A stretch of DNA of 64,000 nt, from NCBI GenBank assembly GCA_903917345.1, contig CAIXAE010000002.1, forward strand, positions 22,267 through 86,266, in the 5' to 3' direction. The DNA comes from an uncultured Methylococcaceae bacterium. Its GTDB lineage: Bacteria; Pseudomonadota; Gammaproteobacteria; Methylococcales; Methylomonadaceae. The position numbers were made by a program, and so were the translations under genes. The notes beneath the pieces are model-generated. The model did no database searches. It saw only the letters and a program-made list of their open reading frames with translations, and had not been told where the DNA came from. This document shows positions 17,826 through 26,390 of this stretch, piece after piece (position 1 is the stretch's first letter; every line of letters starts with the position of its first letter).

Positions 17826-18578
17826 TTAATTCGCATAAGCTTTAATAATATCTTTCACGATACCAGAACGAACTACATCATCGACACCGAATTCAACAAC
17901 GCCTACTTTACGGGTATGTTGCAATCTTTTAACGGCATCGGAGAGTCCTGATTGCGTAGTGATATCTTTTTGTTCAATATCTCCATCAATAATGACTTTG
18001 CAGTTATCACCAATACGCGTTAAGAATAATTTCATTTGGCTGGGGGTGGTGTTTTGGGCTTCATCTAAGATGGCCCAACAGTTTTTAAAGGTACGGCCAC
18101 GCATAAAGGCGAGGGGCATTGCGCAAATGCGTTTGTGTTTGATCAGGTAATCCACTTGGGATCGGCCCAGCCTTTCATTAAAAATATCTCTGAAAGGTTC
18201 TATATACGGCGCATATTTTTCATCAAGTTCGCCTGGAATAAAGCCGAACTTTTCTCCTGCTTCAACGCCGGGTCTACTAAGAATAATCCGTTCAATCTTT
18301 TTCTCTTTGAGCATATCAGCCGCAAGTCCAGCCACCACATAACTTTTACCTGTACCTGCAGGACCAATGCCAAAAGTGATGGTATTGGCAAGTATGGCGT
18401 TAATATAGTCACCTTGCGCTTTAGTTAGCGCTTGCAGAGGGCCAACAGTTTTTCTTTCTACAACGAGGTCTATGATGTTGAGTAATTCAAACTCATCATT
18501 TTTTGCGGTTTTTCGACCGTCTCTTCTATGATAAGACATTTCTCTTTCAGAGGTTTTCATTGCAGCTCTCTTAGACAT
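17826..18578 (-). CDS. phoH: PhoH family ATPase
   Basis: The 250-residue protein has a single PhoH NTPase domain: Walker A GPAGTGKS near residue 92, the conserved LSRPGVEAGEKFGFIPG stretch, Walker B with AILDEAQNTTPSQMK, and a following TRIGDNCKVIIDGD motif. PhoH proteins are cytosolic ATPases linked to phosphate starvation and RNA metabolism; family members have helicase or RNase-linked activity. It lacks the KH domain or PIN domain found in longer relatives. The start ATG gives MSKRAAMKTSE; a second Met seven residues in is possible. Confidence 0.9.
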   Translation of the reverse strand: MSKRAAMKTSEREMSYHRRDGRKTAKNDEFELLNIIDLVVERKTVGPLQALTKAQGDYINAILANTITFGIGPAGTGKSYVVAGLAADMLKEKKIERIILSRPGVEAGEKFGFIPGELDEKYAPYIEPFRDIFNERLGRSQVDYLIKHKRICAMPLAFMRGRTFKNCWAILDEAQNTTPSQMKLFLTRIGDNCKVIIDGDIEQKDITTQSGLSDAVKRLQHTRKVGVVEFGVDDVVRSGIVKDIIKAYAN

Positions 18579-18696
18579 GCGTTTACTCCCAGTTATCAGG
18601 TTAACAATCGGTTAGTTTCTTTTGCATTCGTCGAACTTTAAGATTAAGGGTGTGTGGATTTCCTCCAAGTTGTGGCAAAGTGATAGGGGTATAAAT

Positions 18697-18740
18697 AAAA
18701 AAACTCTCTGAAATCTTTGGGAGACTTAGAGAGTTTTTTT
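18697..18740. terminator. Bidirectional intrinsic terminator
   Basis: AAAACTCTCT (18700-18709) pairs with AGAGAGTTTT (18728-18737), with further pairing inside, and there are A/T runs on both sides, so it can act on either strand. On the minus strand it lies upstream of phoH, which implies a transcript arriving from 18741-19050; no convincing gene is seen there. The gap 18579-19118 otherwise holds the short leader frame and terminator listed next and a 13-base palindrome ATGACAATGTCAT at 18908-18920. Confidence 0.7.
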
Positions 18741-18963
18741 GGAATTTTATGAGGGGGATTTTGTCTTAAGCCGCATTCGGAGTCGATTTGCGGAGTAGTG
18801 TCTGCTGTTTGGGCAGTCTTTAATATGTGATAGCGCGACCTTTGAAAGTCTTTCAGCATAGTCAAACTTCTCTGGCTATTGGTAGGCTCTATTATTAAAC
18901 GAAAATGATGACAATGTCATGACTATTTTTGCTAAATAGAAAAAATTTTAATTGAGGTCTGCT

Positions 18964-18993
18964 ATGAATACTATCGTTGGCTTTATGGCTTGA
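18964..18993 (+). CDS. Possible nine-residue leader peptide
   Basis: An ATG at 18964 with a well-placed GAGG (18954-18957) encodes MNTIVGFMA and stops at TGA 18991-18993. An intrinsic terminator follows 65 bases later and the desaturase gene after that, the layout of a leader peptide and attenuator. The peptide has no run of one amino acid, so classical amino-acid attenuation is not indicated. Confidence 0.25.
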   Translation: MNTIVGFMA

Positions 18994-19057
18994 GAATAAG
19001 ATCGATATTATCTGGATTCTAATTTAAAATAGGAAATCAATGGTACAGTTTTAGCGT

Positions 19058-19090
19058 AAAAGCCTTACATGTTCATGTAAGGCTTTTTTT
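19058..19090 (+). terminator. Intrinsic terminator upstream of the desaturase gene
   Basis: AAAAGCCTTACAT (19058-19070) pairs perfectly with ATGTAAGGCTTTT (19075-19087) around a GTTC loop, followed by more T. It ends 28 bases before the desaturase start, too close for a separate promoter between them, so it may attenuate that gene. Confidence 0.75.
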
Positions 19091-19118
19091 ATGCCTATTT
19101 TTTTATAAAGGACCGGTT

Positions 19119-20243
19119 TTGAGTTTACAGAGTTATCAATTAGTAGATCGTGATCAATTGGCTTTAGATATTAGCGATATTCATAAACAATCATTAGCCA
19201 ATACGAGTATTGATGATTTTAAACATTTATCAAAAATGGAGCGTTGGGGTAAGGTGTGTACGCTTTTAGGGTATGCGACGGCTTGGATTGTACCGAATCC
19301 TATTTCTGCCTTATTAATCAGTCAAGGTAGTTTTACCCGCTGGACGCAAGTGGGTCATCCGATTAGTCATAGAGCTTATAACAAAATTGCCGGTGAGCAG
19401 GTTAACTACACGAGTAAGAAGTTTGCGCAGGGCTGGAGACGATTTTTAGACTGGCCAGATTGGATGACTTTAGCGGGTTGGCATTATGAGCATGATAATT
19501 TACATCATTATCGTTTAGGTGAAACCAAAGATCCTAATAACGCGCAACATAATATGGAGTGGTTAAGGCAGTCTAAATTACCTATGTGGCAACGGTATTT
19601 AATCGTGGCATTTTTTTCGGGTATCTGGAAGATTGTTTACTACACGCCTAGAACGCACAAAGAGTTGTGTCTAAATGCCGCCCATCAGCAAGGTGAGCCA
19701 GAGCCCGAAATGACCCGATTAGGGGCTTGGAGTTTTTTTACGCAGCAGGGTAGGGCTTTATGGTTGCAGAGTATTGTGCCTTACACGGCTTATCGTTTTA
19801 TTTTATTGCCGGCCTTGTTTTTACCGTTAGGTTCCACTGCGGTTATTAGTGTTTTAATTAATTCCATCTTGGCGGAAATATTCACAAATATGCATAGCTT
19901 TTTGGTGATGATGCCCAATCATGCAGGTGATGATGTTATGGCGTTTGATGATAGGACTGATGGTAAAGGTGAGTTTTATTTGCGCCAAATTTTGGGGTCT
20001 GTTAATTATCCTACGGGCTCTAATTTTAATGACTTTTTCTATGGCTGGTTAAACTATCAAATAGAACATCATTTGTGGCCTGATATGCCTTTAAGTCAAT
20101 ATCAAAAAGTACAACCTAAAGTGAAGGCTTTGTGCGAAAAACATAATATCCCTTATATCCAGCAATCAGTCTTTAAGCGATTGTTAAAGGCGGTCGATAT
20201 TATGGTAGGTAAAACATCAATGCTTAAATATCAGCCTGTTTAA
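19119..20243 (+). CDS. Membrane fatty acid desaturase
   Basis: The 374-residue protein belongs to the membrane di-iron desaturases, which insert a double bond in acyl chains of membrane lipids. The three His clusters are visible: HPISH (residues 80-84), HYEHDNLHH (about 122-130) and QIEHHLWP (about 311-318), between hydrophobic segments that would form the membrane hairpins. The best start is TTG 19119, with AAAGGA (about 19107-19112) upstream; no in-frame ATG fits better. The acyltransferase gene follows after 16 bases, so both probably belong to one lipid- or surface-modifying operon. Confidence 0.85.
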   Translation: MSLQSYQLVDRDQLALDISDIHKQSLANTSIDDFKHLSKMERWGKVCTLLGYATAWIVPNPISALLISQGSFTRWTQVGHPISHRAYNKIAGEQVNYTSKKFAQGWRRFLDWPDWMTLAGWHYEHDNLHHYRLGETKDPNNAQHNMEWLRQSKLPMWQRYLIVAFFSGIWKIVYYTPRTHKELCLNAAHQQGEPEPEMTRLGAWSFFTQQGRALWLQSIVPYTAYRFILLPALFLPLGSTAVISVLINSILAEIFTNMHSFLVMMPNHAGDDVMAFDDRTDGKGEFYLRQILGSVNYPTGSNFNDFFYGWLNYQIEHHLWPDMPLSQYQKVQPKVKALCEKHNIPYIQQSVFKRLLKAVDIMVGKTSMLKYQPV

Positions 20244-20259
20244 AATTGGGTGTCGTCTT

Positions 20260-21381
20260 TTGACAAACAAAGGTCATATTACCTATTTAGATAGTATTAG
20301 AGGGCTTGCGGCACTCACCGTGATTAATGAGCATTTTGTGATTGCTTATGGCTTGCCTTGTAAGAACGCATTATGTCAGCGGATTTTAGATTATTCTCCC
20401 TTACATATTTGGTGGGATGGTGGGGCGGCCGTCTCCATGTTTTTTGTATTGAGTGGCTTTGTTTTATCGCTTAAGTATTTTCGCTCAGGCCAGTCGATTG
20501 ATCTAAATAACCTGCAGCTGTTGCCTTATATAGTAGGGCGTTTATTTAGAATTTGGCTGCCTTATATTGCGTTGGTGATTGGCAGTTGTTTTTTATATCG
20601 CTATACCCTTGATGCACCCTTCATAAAAACAGTATTGCCTTCTACGGATTGGATTAATAATCTATGGCGTAGTCATCCCTTAAATTGTGCAGATGTGCTG
20701 CGTGAAAGCTTTTTATTAAAGCTGCCGCCCGTTGTGGTTTTATTACCCCAGGCGTGGACGTTATCCATTGAGTTGGCTTTATCTTTACTGTTACCGATAG
20801 GTTTATTGCTAGTAGAAAAGAGCTTAGCTTGGTTGGTATTTTTTACCTTGTTAGTGGTTTTTCTGCTCGGTGTCTCGCCCTTTTTAATACATTTTTTAGC
20901 GGGTTTAATGCTTGCTCGGTACGCTACCCAGATTGTGGCTTATTTAAGCCAACGACCTTGGGTGCGTCGTGTTGTTTTGCTGGCGGGTTTGCTTTTATAT
21001 ACCTCCGGCGATACGCTGCCCAAAAGTCTTGGCGAAACATTCATCTGGCTGAGTTCTGGTTTGGGTGCCAGCCTCATTATTATGGTTGCACTCAGTTCAG
21101 TAAGAATCCAGACTGCACTTTCAAATACGCTCTTACGCCACATGGGTAAAGTATCTTATAGCGCTTATTTAATACATATAGCGGTATTGATTTGCGTAAC
21201 GCCCACTTTACTAAGTGGATTAGCATTTTTAACGGTGAATACTTCTGTGCTCTGGTTGGGTGGTTGGGTGCTGACAGTCATAATGGTGCAATTGATAGCC
21301 TGGTTTCTTTATTACGCCCTCGAGATGCCAAGTATCAAGCTGGGGCGTACCCTGATGTCTTTTAGACAAGAGCTCTCTTAG
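20260..21381 (+). CDS. Acyltransferase 3 family membrane O-acyltransferase
   Basis: The 373-residue integral membrane protein begins with the family signature YLDSIRGLAALTVINEHF and contains about ten hydrophobic helices; FFVLSGFVLS near residue 65 and YSAYLIHIAVLI near residue 300 are typical. Acyltransferase 3 proteins transfer acetyl or other acyl groups to sugars, lipids or peptidoglycan at the cell surface. The acceptor cannot be told from sequence. The start is again a TTG (20260), as in the upstream gene, without a strong Shine-Dalgarno, suggesting low expression or coupling. Confidence 0.85.
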   Translation: MTNKGHITYLDSIRGLAALTVINEHFVIAYGLPCKNALCQRILDYSPLHIWWDGGAAVSMFFVLSGFVLSLKYFRSGQSIDLNNLQLLPYIVGRLFRIWLPYIALVIGSCFLYRYTLDAPFIKTVLPSTDWINNLWRSHPLNCADVLRESFLLKLPPVVVLLPQAWTLSIELALSLLLPIGLLLVEKSLAWLVFFTLLVVFLLGVSPFLIHFLAGLMLARYATQIVAYLSQRPWVRRVVLLAGLLLYTSGDTLPKSLGETFIWLSSGLGASLIIMVALSSVRIQTALSNTLLRHMGKVSYSAYLIHIAVLICVTPTLLSGLAFLTVNTSVLWLGGWVLTVIMVQLIAWFLYYALEMPSIKLGRTLMSFRQELS

Positions 21382-21426
21382 TTAAGGGGGGGGTAGTGAA
21401 TAAGGGGCTATCTAGCAGGCAATAAA

Positions 21427-21456
21427 AAAGGCCTAGATATTTCTATCTAGGCCTTT
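21427..21456 (-). terminator. Bidirectional terminator between the acyltransferase and tRNA-Thr genes
   Basis: AAAGGCCTAGATA (21427-21439) pairs perfectly with TATCTAGGCCTTT (21444-21456). The T run is stronger on the minus strand, so it mainly ends the tRNA-Thr transcript, while also lying downstream of the acyltransferase gene. Confidence 0.8.
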
Positions 21457-21462
21457 ATGTTA

Positions 21463-21538
21463 TGGAGCTAGTGAGGGGATTCGAACTCCTGACCGGCTGA
21501 TTACAAATCAGCTGCTCTACCGACTGAGCTACACCAGC
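21463..21538 (-). tRNA. tRNA-Thr (anticodon TGT), copy 1
   Basis: The minus strand folds as a 76-nt tRNA: acceptor GCTGGTG with CACTAGC, D stem GCTC/GAGC, anticodon stem GCTGA/TCAGC with loop TTTGTAA (anticodon TGT, reading ACA), T loop TTCGAAT, and an encoded CCA. The sequence resembles E. coli thrU. Confidence 0.92.
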
Positions 21539-21607
21539 AACAATGGCTTATTAAGCTTTAAGCTTAACTTTAATATCTAAGACGGTGACTTAGATACTTT
21601 AAAAATT

Positions 21608-21683
21608 TGGAGCTAGTGAGGGGATTCGAACTCCTGACCGGCTGATTACAAATCAGCTGCTCTACCGACTGAGCTACACCAGC
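21608..21683 (-). tRNA. tRNA-Thr (anticodon TGT), copy 2
   Basis: This copy is identical over all 76 bases to the one at 21463-21538, with a 69-base spacer between. The first-transcribed copy is this one, and both probably come from one precursor ending at the terminator at 21427-21456. Confidence 0.92.
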
Positions 21684-21727
21684 GAAGAAGCGATATTATA
21701 CAAGATTAAAATATTTTTTAAAGCGTT

Positions 21728-23899
21728 TTATCTTTTTTTTGTATTTTTGTTTTTATCCCAGCTTTTTTTAGTTGGCTTGTTATCAAGCCCGGTAAACTTT
21801 GTTTTAAATTGCTGTATCTTGCTAGGCGTCTCAGCAGTCCCTTTGGGTTGAAATGATGGAATTAAATGCTGTTTACCATTGCCAATTAAATCATTACGCC
21901 CCATCGCGTTTAAAGCATCTCGCAAAATAGGCCAATTTTTGGGGTCGTGATAACGCAAAAAGGCTTTATGTAAGCGGCGTTGTTTAATTGATTTAGGTAT
22001 TGAAATATCTTCCGCTTTGCGACTAACTTTATGCAGGGTATCTTTGCCAGAGTGATACATCGCTGTGGCTATAGACATAGGTGAGGGTAAAAATGCTTGT
22101 ACTTGATCGGCTCTAAAACCATGGCTCTTTAGCCATAATGCTAAATTAAGCATGTCTTGGTCAGTTGTACCTGGGTGTGCTGCAATAAAATACGGAATTA
22201 AATATTGTTCTTTGCCGGCTTCTTTAGAGTACTTATCAAACATCTCTTTAAAGCGGTCATAAGTGCCCATGCCCGGTTTCATCATTTTTGATAAAGGACC
22301 ACGCTCCGTATGTTCTGGCGCAATCTTAAGGTATCCACCGACATGATGGGTCACCAATTCTTTTACATATTCAGGTGATTCAACGGCCAAGTCATATCTA
22401 AGGCCAGAGGCAATAAATATTTTTTTAATGCCGGGTAAGGCACGCGCTCTTCGATACAGTTTAATTAAGGGCGCATGATTTGTATCTAGATTAGGACAAA
22501 TACCTGGATAGACGCAAGACGATTTCCTACAGGCTTTTTCAATTTTTTCATCTTTACAAGCCAACCGATACATATTGGCAGTTGGGCCGCCTAAATCAGA
22601 AATGTGTCCCGTAAATTTAGGGGAGGTATCACGAATGGCTTCAATTTCTTTGATAATAGAATCTTCAGAGCGACTTTGGATAATACGGCCTTCGTGTTCG
22701 GTAATAGAACAAAAAGTACAGCCGCCAAAACAACCACGCATGATATTCACCGAGTGTTGAATCATTTCAAACGCCGGTACATTTGCATCGCCATAGGCTT
22801 TATGGGGTACACGCGAATAAGGTAAATCAAACACCCCATCCATCTCTTTAGTAGTTAAAGGAATAGGGGGTGGGTTAATCCATACTTGTCTACTTTCGTG
22901 TTGCTGAATTAAAGGCCTAGCATTACCCGGATTGGTTTCACCATGCATTACTCTAGACGCATGCGCGTATAAAATGGGATCGTCTTTAACGGCCTCATAA
23001 GCGGGTAAGCGAATCACCGTTTGTGAGCGAGAATCGCGCATCAGTTGTTTAAGATTACCGATACTATTAACCGCTACTGTGATTTCTGCAGGATTAGTGT
23101 CTGTATCGGGTTTTTTGTCGCAAGCAGGTTCTTCTTGATAAGGATTTTGCAGAGGGCTCAATGCACCGGGTTTATCCAGTTCTGTTGAGTCTTTAACGCG
23201 AAATCCTTCGGGAATTTGTTTTACAAAATGTACCGTGCCGCGAATACCTTTAAGATCAGATATCGGTTCACCTTGAGCTAAGCGATGGGTGATCTCAACA
23301 ATTTGGCGCTCTGCATTACCATAGACCAATAAATCTGCTTTTGAATCTAAAAGCACTGATTTACGGACTTTATCAGACCAGTAATCATAATGGGCAATAC
23401 GTCTTAAGCTGGCTTCAATGCCACCTATAATAATCGGTACATCTTTATAGGCTTCTCGGCAGCGGTGAGAATATACATTAACTGCGCGATCTGGACGTTT
23501 ACCAGCTACACCATCAGCGGTGTAAGCATCATTTGAGCGGATTTTTTTATCAGAGGTGTAACGGTTAACCATGGAATCCATGTTGCCACCGGTTACGCCA
23601 AAAAATAAATTAGGTCGACCTAATGGGGTAAAATCTTTAGCGCTCGTCCAATCTGGTTGCGAAATAATGCCGACTCTAAAACCTTGAGCTTCTAGAAGTC
23701 GTCCGATTAATGCCATACCAAAACTGGGATGATCAATGTACGCATCGCCAGTCACCAAAATAACATCACAACTATCCCATCCCAATGCATCCATTTCTGC
23801 TCGGCTCATAGGTAATACGGACGCTACACCGAAACGATGTGCCCAGTATTTACGATAGCTAAAAAGTCCGGGAGGAGGGGTTAAAGCAGAGGCGCTCAT
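21728..23899 (-). CDS. ygiQ: YgiQ family radical SAM protein
   Basis: The 723-residue protein has the YgiQ layout: an N-terminal B12-binding-like domain (about residues 40-330, with [13 protein letters not shown] and [18 protein letters not shown]), a radical SAM core with [16 protein letters not shown] near residue 390 (the three cluster cysteines), and a C-terminal DUF3362-type region ending in a Lys-rich tail. Family members lack a proven reaction; a role in RNA or cofactor modification has been suggested. It overlaps the methyltransferase-like gene upstream by four bases. Confidence 0.93.
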   Translation of the reverse strand: MSASALTPPPGLFSYRKYWAHRFGVASVLPMSRAEMDALGWDSCDVILVTGDAYIDHPSFGMALIGRLLEAQGFRVGIISQPDWTSAKDFTPLGRPNLFFGVTGGNMDSMVNRYTSDKKIRSNDAYTADGVAGKRPDRAVNVYSHRCREAYKDVPIIIGGIEASLRRIAHYDYWSDKVRKSVLLDSKADLLVYGNAERQIVEITHRLAQGEPISDLKGIRGTVHFVKQIPEGFRVKDSTELDKPGALSPLQNPYQEEPACDKKPDTDTNPAEITVAVNSIGNLKQLMRDSRSQTVIRLPAYEAVKDDPILYAHASRVMHGETNPGNARPLIQQHESRQVWINPPPIPLTTKEMDGVFDLPYSRVPHKAYGDANVPAFEMIQHSVNIMRGCFGGCTFCSITEHEGRIIQSRSEDSIIKEIEAIRDTSPKFTGHISDLGGPTANMYRLACKDEKIEKACRKSSCVYPGICPNLDTNHAPLIKLYRRARALPGIKKIFIASGLRYDLAVESPEYVKELVTHHVGGYLKIAPEHTERGPLSKMMKPGMGTYDRFKEMFDKYSKEAGKEQYLIPYFIAAHPGTTDQDMLNLALWLKSHGFRADQVQAFLPSPMSIATAMYHSGKDTLHKVSRKAEDISIPKSIKQRRLHKAFLRYHDPKNWPILRDALNAMGRNDLIGNGKQHLIPSFQPKGTAETPSKIQQFKTKFTGLDNKPTKKSWDKNKNTKKR

Positions 23900-24702
23900 T
23901 TTTTTATCATGGAGTTAAAGGTGCTGGCATTATGTTTTTTAAGGTCTCTTAAAAAAGCGGTAAATTCTAATTGGTACTGATCTTCAAGCTCTATAGCTCT
24001 TAACCTTAAATCTTTTAGTGTATGGGTTGGTGAATAGTCATTAAAAGCGAGGGCAATAATATTCGATTTATCGTGAACGGGTAAAAAGAGGGTCTGCCAA
24101 TTAAATACGCGACCTAGCCATAATGATATTTGCTGAAACTCTGGATTGCTGGTTCCACCCCATAAGTTCATTATCAGTATGCCGTCTTTTTTTAATAAGG
24201 CTTTACACGCGTCAAAAAATGCTTCGCTTCGCACGGAAGGGGCAACACCTTCATGATCGAATGCATCAATGAATATCAAGCTATAGTGCTCTCTATAAGT
24301 TTCATAACGTTGGCGAATATAGTCACCCCCGTCATCTATGACTATTTTAAGCCGTGGATCTAAAGGTAAGCCGAAATAGCTACGGGCAATTTTAACGACA
24401 CCTTTTCGATATTCAATTACTTTTAAGTGGCAGTCGGCAAAGTGTGACAATAAATGTTTCGTTAAAGAACCACCGCCTAAGCCTACTAATAAGGCATGGT
24501 CTAAGGTGTCTTTAAATAACAACCAACTGGTCATTGCTCTAACGTAACTTAAATGTAATTTATCAGGCTCAGCTAAAAAGATGCTACTTTGCTTAGATCG
24601 TGTCCCAAAATGTAAGGATCTAACGCCTTTTTGTTCCACAATTTCTATAATGCCTTCGTCATCATAGCTTTCGTGAATAAGATGGCCTTCGTATTTGAAC
24701 AT
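23896..24702 (-). CDS. Spermidine synthase-like methyltransferase-fold protein
   Basis: The 268-residue protein has a Rossmann core with [15 protein letters not shown] (about residues 91-105), the acidic [11 protein letters not shown] strand end, IDDGGDYI, and [20 protein letters not shown] in the position of the polyamine synthase active loop. It lacks the N-terminal beta domain tetramerisation part of true SpeE, and the usual Asp pair of spermidine synthases is not clear, so polyamine synthesis is not certain. It is translationally coupled to ygiQ. Confidence 0.75.
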   Translation of the reverse strand: MFKYEGHLIHESYDDEGIIEIVEQKGVRSLHFGTRSKQSSIFLAEPDKLHLSYVRAMTSWLLFKDTLDHALLVGLGGGSLTKHLLSHFADCHLKVIEYRKGVVKIARSYFGLPLDPRLKIVIDDGGDYIRQRYETYREHYSLIFIDAFDHEGVAPSVRSEAFFDACKALLKKDGILIMNLWGGTSNPEFQQISLWLGRVFNWQTLFLPVHDKSNIIALAFNDYSPTHTLKDLRLRAIELEDQYQLEFTAFLRDLKKHNASTFNSMIKK

Positions 24703-24920
24703 GGCTTTGTGACGAACGTGTCAGCAAAATTTAACAATTAGATATTATTATACACGAGGTTGATAATTAACCGACGTGATACGTAGGAAATACGATGATT
24801 AATGCCGGGCATGATTGTTTTCATTTTAAGGTACTTTGTCGATGATTTATTGCTTAACTTGATACAATCCTTCTGGTATATTGCACTGAGTATTTGTTTT
24901 TACACAAAAAAGGGGGTGGT

Positions 24921-25427
24921 ATGGAAGAGTTAATATTTGTATTATTGGTTATATTTTTGGCTTATGTTGCTTATCAAGTGGTCAATGAGGGCAAAGAGAC
25001 TTCAACAAAAGAAGAATCAAAGCCAGAAGCGGCTTCAAAAACTAATTTGGCTGCAGCAGTAAAATCTGAAACAGTGGTTCCAGCTAAAAAACCGACTACT
25101 ATTAAACCTAAAGTCATTAAAAAAGCGACACCGAAAGTAGTCGCGGCTAAAGTTGAAACACCTAAAGCTAAAGTAGCGGCAAAAGTAGAAGCGCCTAAAG
25201 TGGTTGCTACAGAGCCTGCAAAAAAAGGTTTAAAGAATCCGTTAACAGGTGAGGTGGCTACTACTTATAGCAACTATCGTTTTACTAAACGTTGGATAAA
25301 AGATGCTTTGGTTACAGAAGGTTTATTAGATCAAGTTTATAAAAATACAGATTTAACTGATGCGGTAGAAGCTAACATTAAAGCGGCTATTATTAAATTA
25401 GAAGCATTGGATAACTATAAGCCTTAA
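24921..25427 (+). CDS. Membrane-anchored Ala/Lys/Pro-rich protein
   Basis: The 168-residue product (ATG 24921, preceded by GGGGGTGG; an in-frame ATG at 24894 is less likely) begins with one transmembrane helix (MEELIFVLLVIFLAYVAY), followed by a long linker of about 90 residues built from imperfect repeats such as KVETPKAKVAAKVEAPKV. The last 60 residues are a compact charged domain (GEVATTYSNYRFTKRWIKDAL onwards). The linker resembles histone-H1-like tails, but here it is tethered to the membrane. I do not recognise the C-terminal domain. Confidence 0.65.
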   Translation: MEELIFVLLVIFLAYVAYQVVNEGKETSTKEESKPEAASKTNLAAAVKSETVVPAKKPTTIKPKVIKKATPKVVAAKVETPKAKVAAKVEAPKVVATEPAKKGLKNPLTGEVATTYSNYRFTKRWIKDALVTEGLLDQVYKNTDLTDAVEANIKAAIIKLEALDNYKP

Positions 25428-25437
25428 TCTTTTTATC

Positions 25438-26370
25438 GTGAAAGACCAGCCATTTATTTTTGATCAAATTCACATTGAAGTTGCTCGTAATGCAACGGAT
25501 GACTTCAATTTATTTCATGATAAACATAAGTGGCTACAAATAACCCATAACCCTTTTAAAGGGCCTATCGTTTTAGGTTATCAACTTAATACGTTAATAG
25601 AATATCAAATGCAGTTGTATCGAGCTGCTCACCATGAAAATCAGATTATTGCAGAAAATAATCTACGTTTTAGTAATTATCAAATCACTTTTGTTAACGC
25701 GGTTCGCCCCAGAACACCCGTTTATCTGGACATAAAAAAAACGCTGATTAAAACTATACCTAACTTAACCTTGGGTAATAGAATCTCTATGAAGTCTGAT
25801 GACAAAACAGTGTTATTGGGTTTTAAAAAAGAAACACAAATACCGCTATTTCTGGCGGATACTGATTTAAGTAAACTACCTAATCTTAATGAAATAGATG
25901 ATTTAACGATGGTGCCTGGTACAGATTATTTTCTTAAACGTAAGTTTATGAATAATGGATCAGTCAAAAACTTTTTGTCAGGTTCTTTAGCAGAACAATC
26001 GGATTATTTTGATGAATTAGCGCATATAGCACATTATCCTGAAATTTTTCCTTGCAGTTTAAGTTCTGGAGCCTTGTTAGAAAAAGCGCAATTAGAAAAT
26101 CATGATTTTAAGTTAAACCCCATGGTCTATACGTCACATGAGATTTCTGTGGATAGACAGTATGTAGGACAATTAAAAAACAATGACCGTCTGCATATTT
26201 TGGTAAAACAATTACCAGAATCAAGGGAAAACACCTTGAATCATACCAATATCTTACAAAGAACTTATCATTGTTATGGCTTGTTAGAGAATAACGAAGT
26301 GTTATTTAGAATGACTATGAATTTAGTACCTCTTAAAGAGATTCTCAAAAACTTAGGAAAATCTCTTTAA
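25438..26370 (+). CDS. Double-hotdog, MaoC-like dehydratase family protein
   Basis: The 310-residue product has an N-terminal segment typical of MaoC/hydratase hotdog domains: ATDDFNLFHDKHKW near residue 20 followed by FKGPIVLGYQL near residue 40, corresponding to the catalytic Asp and His of the R-hydratase loop (D and H are both present). A second half of similar length likely forms the second hotdog. A substrate of acyl-CoA or acyl-ACP type is plausible. It starts at GTG 25438, ten bases after the previous gene, and runs convergent to dabB. Confidence 0.65.
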   Translation: MKDQPFIFDQIHIEVARNATDDFNLFHDKHKWLQITHNPFKGPIVLGYQLNTLIEYQMQLYRAAHHENQIIAENNLRFSNYQITFVNAVRPRTPVYLDIKKTLIKTIPNLTLGNRISMKSDDKTVLLGFKKETQIPLFLADTDLSKLPNLNEIDDLTMVPGTDYFLKRKFMNNGSVKNFLSGSLAEQSDYFDELAHIAHYPEIFPCSLSSGALLEKAQLENHDFKLNPMVYTSHEISVDRQYVGQLKNNDRLHILVKQLPESRENTLNHTNILQRTYHCYGLLENNEVLFRMTMNLVPLKEILKNLGKSL

Positions 26371-26390
26371 GGTAGACAGCTTACTTAAGC

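Noticed and set aside
18644..18865. 73-codon minus-strand frame upstream of phoH
   Set aside because: It reads straight through the bidirectional terminator hairpin at 18697-18740 and lacks a protein-like composition.
21463..21683. Identical tRNA-Thr copies as att sites of an integrated element
   Set aside because: The full gene is duplicated with an only 69-base spacer that carries no genes, so a simple tandem tRNA duplication explains it.
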